26,248 nucleotides of DNA from Chara braunii. Taxonomy: Eukaryota; Streptophyta; Charophyceae; Charales; Characeae. Shown here in pieces: positions 8,649 through 16,866 of the stretch. The notes beneath the pieces are model-generated. The model was given only the letters and a program-made list of their open reading frames with translations, was not told where the DNA came from and made no database searches. Position numbers and translations under genes: made by a program. Each line of letters starts with the position of its first letter. Within the stretch, counting starts at the first letter, position 1. The stretch spans positions 558,155-584,402 of the forward strand of contig BFEA01000430.1 of NCBI GenBank assembly GCA_003427395.1. The letters are read 5' to 3'.

Positions 8649-9996
8649 ATGGAGGGCTGCGATCACGATGGTCGTGCTGTGCTGTCCAGTGCGGAGAAGA
8701 CAACTGTCACGGCGACTGCTGTCACAATTGTCTGCCGATTCCAACTAGAGAGGGCGGCTGGGCGCATGAAAGTGACGCTTTCCAGGCGGCGGCAGAGGCT
8801 TCTGCTGCAGAGGGTGTTGGACGCCCCGGACTGCGTTACCAGTTCTGAGGCAGTGCTTCAGCTATGCTTTGCAATAGGGTGTGGTGTGCTTCCTCGGTCG
8901 ACGCCACGTTGGTGGATGAGGCGGAGAACTGGCGGGACTTGGGAGGATTTGCGGCTCTGCGGTAACGCGAGGGACGACTACTTCCAGGAAAAGCTCTGCA
9001 TGTCGAGGAGAGTTTTCATGGAGATCAGCGAAGCCTGTGCACCTCTCTTGCAACGACAGGTGACGTTCTACAGGGAGCCACTTCCGCCAGAGCAGATCGT
9101 CGCCTATGCGCTATACAGGTGGGCTATAGGAGAGTCATACGACATTAACACCTCATCTTTCGGCATAGGCAGAGCTTCCGGAATGCTGGCCGTGCGCGAT
9201 GTGACAAACGCTTTGTTGAGGTTCTATGGGGACAGGATATCGTGGCCGACGGGGGTGCGGAAACACGTCGTGCTGCGGGCGTTTCTAGACAAGGGCTTTC
9301 CAAACTGCCATGGCGCAGTTGACTGCACACACATCTACGTGGACAAACCGACGAACGCGCCTGGCGAGAACTACTTCGACCACAAGCACCGTTTCTCCGT
9401 CATTGCGCAGGTGGTGGTGGACCTGGATTTGCGCGTGCTAGACGTGTTCGTTGGATATCCGGGGAGCTGCCACGACATCAGGGTGATCCAACTGTCGAGT
9501 CTGTCGAGGTGCGCAGAAGAGGGAGTGTTTTTTCGTGGCCCGCCTGTGACGCTGCCGGGGGGGGTGAGGACGAACGGATACATCTTGGGCGACAACGGGT
9601 ATCCTCCTTCTAAATGGGTAGTGGTGCCCTACGGAGGAATCAATCAGCACCCGGACGAGGAAAGGTTCAACACGAAGTAGAAGGTCGCAAGAGGGGCTGT
9701 GGAGAGGGCATTCGGGAGGTTGAAGGGGATGCGGAGGCTCTTCCTGCGGACACACAAGACAAACCTGGAAACACGACGGCAACAGTTCACGGCAGTCTGC
9801 ATTCTCCACAATATCCCTCCTCGATGTCGGTGTCGAGTTCGACGAGAATTTGTTGTGGGAGGTTGACGAGAACGGGGTGAGGCGCCGAGTGGACCTGGGG
9901 ATTCATCGTCCCCTGCAGCTAGTGTCGATGTTGACGTCGACCGGTCCTGCCCTCGCGCTCCGCAACGCGCTGGTGGAGCGAATGAAACACATGTGA
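8649..9996 (+). pseudogene. PIF/Harbinger (HARBI1-like, DDE_Tnp_4) transposase, broken
   Basis: A nuclease catalysing cut-and-paste transposition of the surrounding element. The frame starts at the ATG at 8649 (an in-frame GTG exists at 8607). Seen, numbering from that ATG: an N-terminal helical part with TPRWWMRRR (86-94) and a YALYRW (154-159) helix-turn-helix-like stretch; the catalytic block GAVDCTHIYVDKP with Asp225; FVGYPGSCHDIRV with Asp276; and LGDNGYP at 314-320. A TAG at 9678-9680 interrupts the frame just before ARGAVERAFGRLKG, which carries the expected catalytic Glu (codon 9702-9704) and is followed by the conserved AVCILHN. A one-base frameshift near 9815 then moves the remaining C-terminus into another frame, ending at the TGA at 9994-9996. 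A single change (CAG to TAG) would explain the stop. As sequenced, the product lacks the Glu and should be inactive. Confidence 0.88.
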
Positions 9997-10830
9997 TCCT
10001 GTGCACCACCTGCGTCTTTCACGCGCAGAATACTTCCTTCGAGCCATTTTCTGCCGTCTTCGATTAGTTAGGAGGGTTCGCCGTCTTTCGCTTATGCGCG
10101 CGACAAAGCGGATTGTTTTCCGTCGCGGATGGCATCTTTTTCGGTGTTCGTTGTTATGGTCAACGGTGGTGTGCTTGTCCAAGTCGTCTACGGTTCCTAG
10201 TGACGTGGCTCTGTGGTCGTTCGACGTAATGTCGGCAGTGGTTCGGTTGCGCACTTGAGTGGCTCCGGTGTGCTCCCACGGCTGTCCGTGAATCCCGGGA
10301 TGACTTCTTCGACGTTCGACGCGTCTGTTTCCTTCCAGGGACGCGACCGAGGAAACAAATGTGGAAGACGACAACAATGAGCAGCAGCAAAGGCAGCCTG
10401 CGGTACAGGTCTGCCATCAACGATAGGTCAGCCGACACAGAAGCGTTGTCGCATTCACGGCGAGCAGAGACACACTGTGCGAGAGGGAAGACACCAACGA
10501 ACCAAATTCATGCAAGCAAAGACAGGGGGAGGATGCTTACAAAATCCGTAATTCCGACCGTTGGGAAGCCCGCGGGAATGCCACGAAGCCTCCGGGCGCC
10601 GGCCGAAGACGTCCGATGATCGCCATGGCCCCTCCGTGGGGCCGCTCGAAGGACCTACAGGGCCGTCCCGCGATTCAGCACCAACGGTAAAACGAGGAGG
10701 CCATTGCTGGAGGTTTTCGACGACGACGGCCGGGGATGTCCGTCTTTTGGCCGCTGGACCACCACTGGACCACCTTCAGCCTCCAATTTCCGTTCTGGAG
10801 TAGACGCCGACACCCCGTTAATCGCGGATC
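9997..10830. other. Non-coding interior of the Harbinger element
   Basis: GC-rich sequence between the transposase and the right subterminal array. Open frames on both strands are short and resemble nothing known. The 18-bp phrase TTGCGCACTTGAGTGGC occurs here (about 10248) and near 8381, inside the element's left part, hinting at an internal repeat. Confidence 0.5.
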
Positions 10831-11005
10831 CTCGGGGTCCGAAGGACCTCACGAGGTCCTTTGAGTTCGAGGACGATTTGGCTGGGAAATCCTCGGAGCC
10901 CGAGGATTTGTCCTCGGAGTGTTTTCACATTTTCATTTCCGATTTCAGCTCCGAGGACAGGTTGAACGACGACGGAATCCTTGGAATCGCGTCCCCGAGG
11001 AATGT
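10830..11005. repeat. Right subterminal motif array of the Harbinger element
   Basis: About six TCCTCGG/CCGAGGA motifs in both orientations, including GTCCTTTGAGTTCGAGGACG and CTCCGAGGACAGGTTGAACG. The second is the inverted counterpart of 8054-8075. Confidence 0.65.
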
Positions 11006-11017
11006 CTAACGACGCCC

Positions 11018-11165
11018 TAACACAAAGACCGAGACCTGCACTTCCCTTTCTCTTCATCCCCCACCCCTCATCGAGTAGCAGCAGTGGCTATGGCCAACAC
11101 TCTCCCACACACCACACACCACACACAACCCACTTGCGCTCCCCCTCACACCCATGTTGGTCATA
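11018..11165 (+). repeat. Composite repeat R1, right part
   Basis: Continuation of R1 after the transposon: TAACACAAAGACCGAGACCT, then GCTATGGCCAACACTCTCCC and a CACACACCAC-rich tail. It is collinear with the complement of 15505-15640. Confidence 0.88.
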
Positions 11166-11318
11166 GATTCCACTAATACCGATCAGGAGTATCCAGAGGA
11201 CTCGAGGCCGTCAACCTTCATTTTTTCCAAAAAAAAAAAGAAGAAAAAAAAAAAGGCACATGCAGTCTTGTAACTCTTGTTCCTTCCATCGACCATCACG
11301 GAGATCAGATGATAATAT

Positions 11319-11432
11319 ACCCATGAACATGAACTGCTGAAGATGTAGACCGAAGTTCAAATCCCAGATGAACAACAGACGACGATGAATCTACATTAAC
11401 TGGGGTAGCTCAGCTCCGTTACAATATCTTTT
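11319..11432 (+). mobile_element. Degenerate S1 SINE fragment
   Basis: ATACCCATGAACATGAACTG and the diverged B box AGTTCAAATCCCAGATGA match S1; the A box is lost. The 3' part (AACTGGGGTAGCTCAGCTCC ... ACAATATC) is followed by a T-rich tail, as in the copy at 7599. Confidence 0.7.
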
Positions 11433-11613
11433 TTCTTTTTTTCTTTTTCTTTTTTTCGTTTGCTTCTTGCCTTTGTGATGATGGAATGGATGAGCCCCGC
11501 GGCCAGGTAAGTATTTCCCTACCATATCTCAAGGTGTGTTGTCATATTCGCTATACACTCAAAGGAGTAGTGGTAGGTAGGTAGTGTGAGGTGAAATTGA
11601 GAGAAGAATACAG

Positions 11614-11650
<37 letters not shown>

Positions 11651-11702
11651 NNNNNNNNNNNNNNNNNNNNNNNNNNNNNNNNNNNNNNNNNNNNNNNNNN
11701 NN
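11651..11702. other. Assembly gap (52 N)
   Basis: A run of N follows a poly-A stretch. Nothing can be said about its content; the adjoining AGTGGTAGGTAGGTAGTG phrase resembles the R1 edge near 14430. Confidence 0.99.
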
Positions 11703-11875
11703 ACCACCATCGTGAATGTGGTAACTGCTGCCAACATAAAGAAACGACCATCGGTCCTCGAGAGAGATCTGCTGGCTGGCCGCGGCCTGACCTTTCGGAT
11801 CGGATATGCTCGGAGGTGTAGTATCCTGCTGCACTATGCTAGACACATGAATTATTATTATTTTATTATTATTAT

Positions 11876-12042
11876 TTTTTTTTTAAAGGGCGACGGTCTT
11901 GAGATATTATCATTGAGCTGACCGGCCACAAGCAATTCATTAATAGTTGGTCTGACTCGTCAAGTTCCATCATCTGGATTCGAACACAGGTCTGTATTTT
12001 AACAGTTCATGGGTATACCCACTGAGCTAGGCTCTTGGGTTA
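11876..12042 (-). mobile_element. tRNA-derived SINE, family S1, minus strand
   Basis: Read on the minus strand: GAGCCTAGCTCAGTGGGTAT (A box), GTTCGAATCCAGATGATG (B box), a body, TGATAATATCTCAAGACCGT, CGCCCTTT and an A tail grading into AAT repeats. ACATGAA occurs just outside both ends (about 11844-11850 and 12042-12048), a possible target duplication. Confidence 0.85.
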
Positions 12043-12050
12043 CATGAAAA

Positions 12051-12495
12051 TTTCAAGAGTACGTCTAGCGCTGTCAGACTCCTGGATTGGCATCAAGTGC
12101 GGTCGTCGCTGCACTTACTCCGGACTCTCTACACTCGTCAGCATTCTTGACTGTCGGACAGACACTACAGGACAGGGCAGCAGCGATTTGTCCACCGAGA
12201 CTGAAGGCCAACTCTCGAATTTGCAAACCGCACGAAGGGACCGGTCGGCCTCGTTTGAAAAAACGCCCCTGCAGACGGAAACTGTGGAAACTTCAAGAGC
12301 TCGTCCGAAGGGCCGTTTCTGACACCTCTTGAAGGGCCGGGTCAAGAGCACTTTTCCACAGTTAGTGCAGCGATGACGCACTCTCGACGTTTTCAAGAGT
12401 GAATCTGACAGCGCTTGAATGGAAATTCAGGACGTGGCATCAAGAGTTAGTGCAGCGGTGATGAACTCTTGACTTCTCACGATTCAAGAGTAGTG
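12051..12495. repeat. Foldback-like element rich in TCAAGAG motifs
   Basis: AGCGCTGTCAGACTC plus GTCGTCGCTGCACTTACT near the left edge (about 12068-12118) are complementary to sequence at about 12356-12410. The motif TCAAGAG(T/C) or its complement recurs about eight times in 450 bp (for example near 12052, 12292, 12329, 12343, 12390, 12441, 12464 and 12484). No coding potential. Likely a non-autonomous element; its ends are not resolved. Confidence 0.6.
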
Positions 12496-12595
12496 CAGTG
12501 AGGCCCATTATCTACAAGAAAGCGGAATGGGAGCCAGGCAGCTTCGTGGGCCTACCAGTAGCTCAGTTTGATCCCCTAAAATATATATCACCCGC

Positions 12596-12632
12596 GGTCA
12601 TGACCACGGGCCCGCTGACCGCATGCGGTCAG
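12596..12632. repeat. Two adjacent perfect palindromes
   Basis: GGTCATGACC at 12596-12605 and CTGACCGCATGCGGTCAG at 12615-12632 are perfect palindromes in a GC-rich pocket. They could form hairpins or be dimeric protein sites; no function can be assigned. Confidence 0.7.
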
Positions 12633-12739
12633 GATCATGGCTGCAGGGCCAGCCGCGGGGGCCAAACGTTGCTGCAACCCCCTGACATTTTTAATTCCTA
12701 GGTTTATAGGCGGAAAAATATATATAATATATGTGGTTG

Positions 12740-12758
12740 TAGGGTTTAAAAAACCCTA
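12740..12758. repeat. Inverted pair of telo-box-like motifs
   Basis: TAGGGTTT and AAACCCTA face each other around AAA. Each matches the plant telomeric repeat or telo-box motif. A single pair is not a telomere. The surroundings (12700-12860) are strongly A/T-rich. Confidence 0.55.
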
Positions 12759-12859
12759 AATCCCCTTTTTTTTAATGTTTTTTCAAGAAACAAGTATTAA
12801 ATAATTAAAATCATAAAAAACATAATTAAAAAAGGGAACCTTTTTTTTCTCATTTTTTT

Positions 12860-13540
12860 CTGATAGCTGGCGGGATAATCATGGTAGAAGTGGAGAAGGC
12901 GGACACAACAGAGTTATGCACGATGACTCAAAGACACATAATCGCCAACGACGACAACAATATGTGAGAAGCAAAATCCCGAAGAGTCTCCGAAAGATAA
13001 AGATTACAAGCCGAGACGAAGACGGTCATGGTCGCAAAACCATGTCCCGACATATCAACTCCTTCCTCGCCGTGACGGAAGATGGAGTGAACTGGCGCTT
13101 CCCTTTTTTGTTTAACTAGTTTCAGCCGCAGCCAGTAAGCGGCCTCGTCAGCGGGAACTTCGAGATGCTTGAAGGATTAGTCTACACCATATTTATACTA
13201 CTACTAAACTTCCTACTTAGTGCCAGAAAACCCCCGTTCTTACCTTAATCCCCCGGGCCCGTTTTTAGCTTCTGTCCGTGTCCCATATGTAACCGGGACT
13301 CAACCGGTCCTGACTAATCCTGGTTCCAGAAGCTACTAGAAAAACCGAGGCTATTGGCGACCCACATCGCCCACTGGTCTGAACCAAGTGCCCACGTAGA
13401 CCCGGTGCACATGTTTCTTTGATTCTTTTATTTTCCCTACATATGCAAATATAAAAGGAACAAAAAAAAAAAGATAATAATGAAAAGAAAAACCAAAGCC
13501 GTTTTCTTTTTTTTTTCTCGTTTTTGATAGACACACATAC
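12860..13540. other. No gene recognised
   Basis: Short open frames only. A hairpin with 8-bp arms AGCTTCTG and CAGAAGCT spans about 13268-13336, with an inner AACCGGGACTCAACCGGT phrase. Nothing here resembles a known gene or RNA. Confidence 0.45.

Positions 13541-13584
<44 letters not shown>
13541..13584. repeat. (GATT)n microsatellite
   Basis: About ten TGAT/GATT units in a row. A similar but inverted-paired array occurs in the retroelement leader at 20441-20602. Confidence 0.97.
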
Positions 13585-13617
13585 CAGAAAATAAAAATAA
13601 AAATGACGGCGCTAGTT

Positions 13618-13641
13618 TGTGTGTGTGTAACAAGGGTGTGT

Positions 13642-13684
<43 letters not shown>
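13618..13684. repeat. (GT)n plus poly-G tract
   Basis: A GT run passes into about 28 consecutive G. The G tract could adopt quadruplex structure, and its length is likely uncertain from sequencing. Confidence 0.95.
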
Positions 13685-13685
<1 letters not shown>

Positions 13686-13739
13686 GGGCGTGCGTCTGGG
13701 TGGTGGGTGGGTGTGCGTGCGTGTAGGCGGGTGGTCTTT

Positions 13740-13970
13740 TCCACGCGGAAAGAAAAGAAAAGAAAAAACGACAAATCGGCCGAGTTCCTGCTTTTGTCTT
13801 TTCCGCGGGGAAAGAAAAGAAAGAAAAGAAAGAAAAGAAAAAAAGAGAAACGCATCCCAAGAAAAAAAGAGAAACGCATCCCAACGACAAATCAGCCGCG
13901 TTCCTGCTTTGTGGCAAGAAAAGAAAAAAAGAGAAACGTGTCCCAAGAAAAAAAAAAAAAAAACCGACCA
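13740..13970. repeat. A/G-rich minisatellite
   Basis: A unit containing GAAACGCATCCCAAGAAAAA is repeated about three times (around 13848, 13872 and 13933), interleaved with two copies of CGACAAATC-GCCG-GTTCCTGCTTT (about 13769 and 13884). Low-complexity frames across it are artefacts. Confidence 0.85.
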
Positions 13971-14318
13971 AAAGCAGAATTAAAAAAGGGAAAACCGACC
14001 GAAACAGAAAATGACACTTTCTTGCTATCCGACGGTGGACGCTTCAAGATATTCCCTTGTACCGACACCCACCGCCGGAGGGCCCTGTGGGCGCGCTCTT
14101 TCGTTTTCTGGCGCGCTGTGAACAATTCGGTACGCGCACCTCTCTGCACGCCCGCCCGCCCTCGATCGCCTTCATCCGCCGGCCCGCCTCAAAACTTCAA
14201 CCCGATTCCGGCGCGCAGTGGAACACCCTCCTCCCCCCGCAAGGAAAAGGAAAAAAAAAAGAAAAAAAGAAAAAAAGAAAAACAAGGAAAAGAATAAGAC
14301 TACTGTTTCAGAATATTT

Positions 14319-14428
14319 CTAAGACTATATAGAGGGGACCCCTGCAACCATAGGGCCTTGCAAACGAGGTAATTCATGTTGCCCCCTGCCCCCCAACCAG
14401 TGGTAGTCAGAGATATATAGTCTTAGGA
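14319..14428. repeat. Diverged R1 fragment with 13-bp inverted ends
   Basis: CTAAGACTATATA at 14319-14331 is the exact complement of TATATAGTCTTAG at 14414-14426. The enclosed AGAGGGGACCCCTGCAA and TTCATGTTGCCCC phrases match R1 at 7850-7915. Confidence 0.75.
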
Positions 14429-14473
14429 GTAGTGGTAGGAAGGTAGTGAAAGGCGGAGGCACAGTGATTGGCC

Positions 14474-14660
14474 CATCGAATAAAGCACGGTCCTGATGCT
14501 CCTTGCTGACCCCTGGCCCGTATCGCCCACCTGCTGTAGCAGGTATAGCACCTGCTGGTGGGTGCACTCATCGAAGAAAGCTCGGTCCTGATGCTACTTG
14601 CTGACCCCTGGCCCGTATCGCCCACCTGCTGTAGCAGGTATCGCACCTGCTGGTGGGTGT
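14474..14660. repeat. 95-bp tandem repeat with hairpin
   Basis: Two copies (14474-14568 and 14569-about 14660) of a unit containing CGGTCCTGATGCT and GACCCCTGGCCCGTATCGCC. Each unit holds ACCTGCTGTAGCAGGT, a 7-bp stem with a 2-base loop, followed by GCACCTGCTGGTGGG. Confidence 0.9.
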
Positions 14661-14757
14661 AGCTCCCGCATGTTCCCTCGTTGGAGGCTTGAGCACGGAT
14701 GTAGCAGCACGGATGTGGCTGCTACGGGGTTCCCGTAATACTACAATGACAATTAAA

Positions 14758-14793
14758 AAGGCCTGAAAGGCCTTCCTGTCCAGATTTGACAGG
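14758..14793. repeat. Two consecutive short hairpins
   Basis: AAGGCCT-GAA-AGGCCTT (14758-14774) and CCTGTC ... GACAGG (14775-14793) are perfect stems placed back to back. Function unknown; they could be part of a decayed structured element. Confidence 0.6.
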
Positions 14794-14898
14794 TAATTGA
14801 AATGGTTGGGCTTAAAGAATTAGCCTTTTAAAATTAAGAGAAGAAAAAAAAAAGATCTTGTGAAAAAAAAACACAACAAACGATTATAGTCCGTGGTC

Positions 14899-14998
14899 CC
14901 ACGTGATCAGCAATACGCTTACTGGTTCCGGCTGGCCACGTCTGCAGCCCATGTGATCAGCAATACGCTTACTGGTTCCGGCTGGCCACGTCTGCAGC
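14899..14998. repeat. 50-bp tandem duplication
   Basis: Two adjacent copies of a unit containing GTGATCAGCAATACGCTTAC and GGCTGGCCACGTCTGCAGCC with about one mismatch. The second copy leads into the repeat shared with 5880-6025. Confidence 0.92.
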
Positions 14999-15115
14999 CG
15001 ACGACGTCTGGTCAAATCACGGAGCCTCACCGCGAATATGGGCCTGGCCTCGCTGCACCTCCCGCCAACCACATCGACGAAAGACCACAATTATGTTTGT
15101 TATGGCGGTGCACCC
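14928..15115 (+). repeat. Dispersed repeat, paired with 5880-6025
   Basis: TTACTGGTTCCGGCTGGCCA ... GAGCCTCACCGCGAATATGG ... GGCGGTGCACC. Same orientation and order as the copy at 5.9 kb, with scattered substitutions. Confidence 0.8.
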
Positions 15116-15145
15116 TTTTTTACAACAAACCGTACTTCGCATGTT

Positions 15146-15256
15146 CTACCGTCTTCCCCCGAATACAACGTACGGTCATTATAGCTGAATTTAGTCTGAA
15201 TGACAGCCCAAATACAGCTATAATGACCGTACGCTGTATTCGGGGGAGGAAGGTAG
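15146..15256. mobile_element. Foldback (MITE-like) element, family F2
   Basis: Arms of 47 bp (15146-15192 and 15210-15256) surround a 17-bp loop. The arm core CCCCCGAATACAACGTACGG matches its partner with few mismatches. CTACC/GGTAG at the edges would fit a TA target duplication flanking CC...GG termini, as in mariner/Stowaway-like MITEs. A second copy is at 17481-17567. The small size and near-perfect stem also allow a small-RNA-producing hairpin, which is untested. Confidence 0.85.
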
Positions 15257-15498
15257 GGGGAGATTCATTCTCATTTTGAACATTGGGTCAGGCCATGTCT
15301 GTCTGCAGCCGAGAGACTTCTGTGGTCAAATTAAGTGGCGCATGTTGACGGATTCCCGGCCTCATTCAATTCCTTTTTTTTCAGTCCAATTACTTTTTCT
15401 TTTTTTTCCAGTTTATGCGGAGTTTTTCATCCGCTAATTACAAATTTCTCGACACGTTTTTTTTTTTTTTTTTTTTTTTTTTTTTNAAAAAAAAAAAA

Positions 15499-15815
15499 GG
15501 TGGCGTGAGTGTGAGCGCGAGTGGGTTGTGTGTGGTGTGTGGGAGAGTGTTGGCCATAGCCTCTGCTGCTACGTGATGAAGGGTGGGGGACGATGAGAAA
15601 GGGAGGCACAGCTACTGGCAGGTCTCGGTCTTTGTGTTAGCCAGACCCCCACTGGCGGCCCCAACCCTATTCCCTAACCATTAGGGGCAAGGGGCAACAT
15701 GAAATCTCCCCTTCACAGAGAGAGGAAAAACTATGCTTGCAGGGGTCCCCTCTAGATAGTCTTAGGAGTAGGTAATGGAAGGTAAACAAAAACAGAAGTT
15801 GAGAGAAGAGTATAG
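15499..15815 (-). repeat. Composite repeat R1, uninterrupted copy (empty site)
   Basis: Inverted relative to 7789-7975 plus 11018-11165. At about 15636 it reads GGTCTTTGTGTTAGCCAGAC without the Harbinger insertion, so it preserves the pre-insertion sequence. A poly-T/N/poly-A join (N at 15486) lies at its left edge. Confidence 0.88.
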
Positions 15816-15964
15816 AAAGAACAGAAAAAAAAAGAAATGGGGCCTTGCTCTTCCACCCACCAACCAACGAGAGACTTCTAGTAGCGCGAAATTGGGCGTC
15901 GCTCCACACACCCCGAACCAAATGCAGGAGAGAGAAAAGCTAACTATTTACGGGTGTGCACCAG

Positions 15965-16095
15965 ACTCAATCCAGACGTTTGGTAAGCCGTGGACCGAGG
16001 CCCTAAGCTTGTCTATTGGTGCTGAGTTGGACGCGACTGCAGCCGACGATTCCCGTCAAATCACTTGTCGTGAAGACAGTACACTATCGAGGAGA
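15965..16095 (+). repeat. Composite repeat R2, uninterrupted copy (empty site)
   Basis: CCAGACGTTTGGTAAGCCGT ... GACTGCAGCCGACGATTCCC ... AAATCACTTGTCGTGAAGAC. One copy of CAGCCGACGATT and no SINE, in contrast to 6590-6835. Confidence 0.88.
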
Positions 16096-16152
16096 TGGAG
16101 AGAAAATATATAAAAAATATATATATATATCTGTTTGTGACGATATATATAT

Positions 16153-16335
16153 ATATACCTTCCGCAGGGGCCATTCTAATCTTCTCACCTCACGACTCTC
16201 GAAATGCGGAAAAGACAAAAATGTGGCGGGTGCATCTGGCCATGTTCTAGCAGGAGCTTCCTTCTCATTTCGCACATTTCGAGAGTGATCTGGCGGTGCC
16301 CTCTATCATTCCATTCGAAACGGATGTCCCGGGGC
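16153..16335 (-). pseudogene. U6 snRNA-derived sequence split by an F1-like foldback
   Basis: Read on the minus strand, 16335-16299 gives GGGACATCCG, TTTCGAATGGAA and TGATAGAG (U6 5' half). About 16189-16153 gives GAGAAGATTAGAATGGCCCC and TGCGGAAGG (U6 middle). Between them lie about 110 bp with complementary ends (ACTCTCGAAATG / CATTTCGAGAGT) like the F1 family. The break falls between the ACAGAG and AAGATTAG portions of U6. The 3' end of U6 is absent and a TA-rich run follows. Certainly non-functional as an snRNA gene unless the insert were spliced, for which I see no positive evidence. Confidence 0.75.
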
Positions 16336-16500
16336 GTAGTCCAACTAGCAAAGAGGATTAGATCGGATGCCCCAATCTGGACGAGTTTATGGAGATGTGC
16401 AGAAAATCGAGATTGAACTGCTTTTCTGCATCTCTGCTTAAACACATCCAGATTCAGGAGCTCGATCCTATCCTTTTTGCTAGTGGGACCTCGGCCCCGA
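16330..16500. repeat. Long imperfect hairpin, about 75-bp arms
   Basis: The left arm (16330-16406, containing ACTAGCAAAGAGGAT, AATCTGG and GTGCAGAAAA) pairs with the right arm (16421-16500), leaving a loop of about 14 bases. Mismatches are scattered, at roughly 80% pairing by eye. It could be a foldback element or a microRNA-precursor-like hairpin. Confidence 0.75.
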
Positions 16501-16560
16501 AGGCCAGAGAGAAGAATATAGATCAGTTTAACTTTATTAAAAAAAAATAAAAAAAATGAA

Positions 16561-16770
16561 CACTATCGCCACCATCGTATGGCCATTTGTCACCGAGAGA
16601 ACTGCTCGCGCCACACGTACTGACGGCATGATCTGAATCCATTGGTGGGGATTGATTGGCCCCACACGTACTGACCTCATGATCGGAATCGATTGGTGGG
16701 GATTGATTGGCCCCTAAGAAAGCGGAATGGGAGGAACGCCGCCTCGTTTTTTGTACCGAAGCAGGCAGCT
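16561..16770 (+). repeat. Dispersed repeat paired with 7377-7545, with internal 51-bp tandem
   Basis: Same phrases as the copy at 7.4 kb. Here the unit CCACACGTACTGAC ... GGTGGGGATTGATTGGC is present twice (16611-16661 and 16662-16712), a duplication not seen at 7.4 kb. Confidence 0.85.
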
Positions 16771-16866
16771 TTGTTCTTGATTTTTATTATTATTATTATT
16801 ATTATTATTTCTTTTTATAAAAGGGCTATGGCCTTGAGGTAATTTGCGTCAACGGTGCTCAGTTCT

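Larger units (their letters stand above)
7976..11017 (+). mobile_element. PIF/Harbinger DNA transposon (3.04 kb)
   Basis: The ends are inverted: left GGGCATTGTTAGACACTCCT, and the complement of the right end GGGCGTCGTTAGACATTCCT. They are flanked by TAA at 7973-7975 and 11018-11020. Subterminal inverted repeats (GTCGTTC-ACCTGTCCTCGGAG at 8054-8075 and its complement at 10949-10970) and multiple TCCTCGG/CCGAGGA motifs crowd both ends. It contains a Harbinger-type transposase pseudogene. The uninterrupted R1 repeat at 15499-15815 reads straight across the insertion point (CTGGCTAACACAAAGACC), confirming both ends. The left flank has an extra CTCTGGCTAA, a small duplication of the neighbouring bases. 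I recognise no second, Myb/SANT-like protein that this superfamily often carries. The element cannot move by itself as sequenced, but its ends look usable in trans. Confidence 0.9.

Noticed and set aside
9919-10438. Minus-strand Arg-rich frames as a possible Myb/SANT accessory protein of the Harbinger element
   Set aside because: No tryptophan spacing or helix pattern typical of Myb/SANT domains; most likely chance frames.
12740-12758. Telomeric sequence
   Set aside because: Only one CCCTAAA-type unit in each orientation, so not a telomere array.
13265-14297. Long frames over the poly-G and AAAGAAAAG tracts
   Set aside because: Low-complexity Lys/Phe/Gly/Pro translations of simple repeats.
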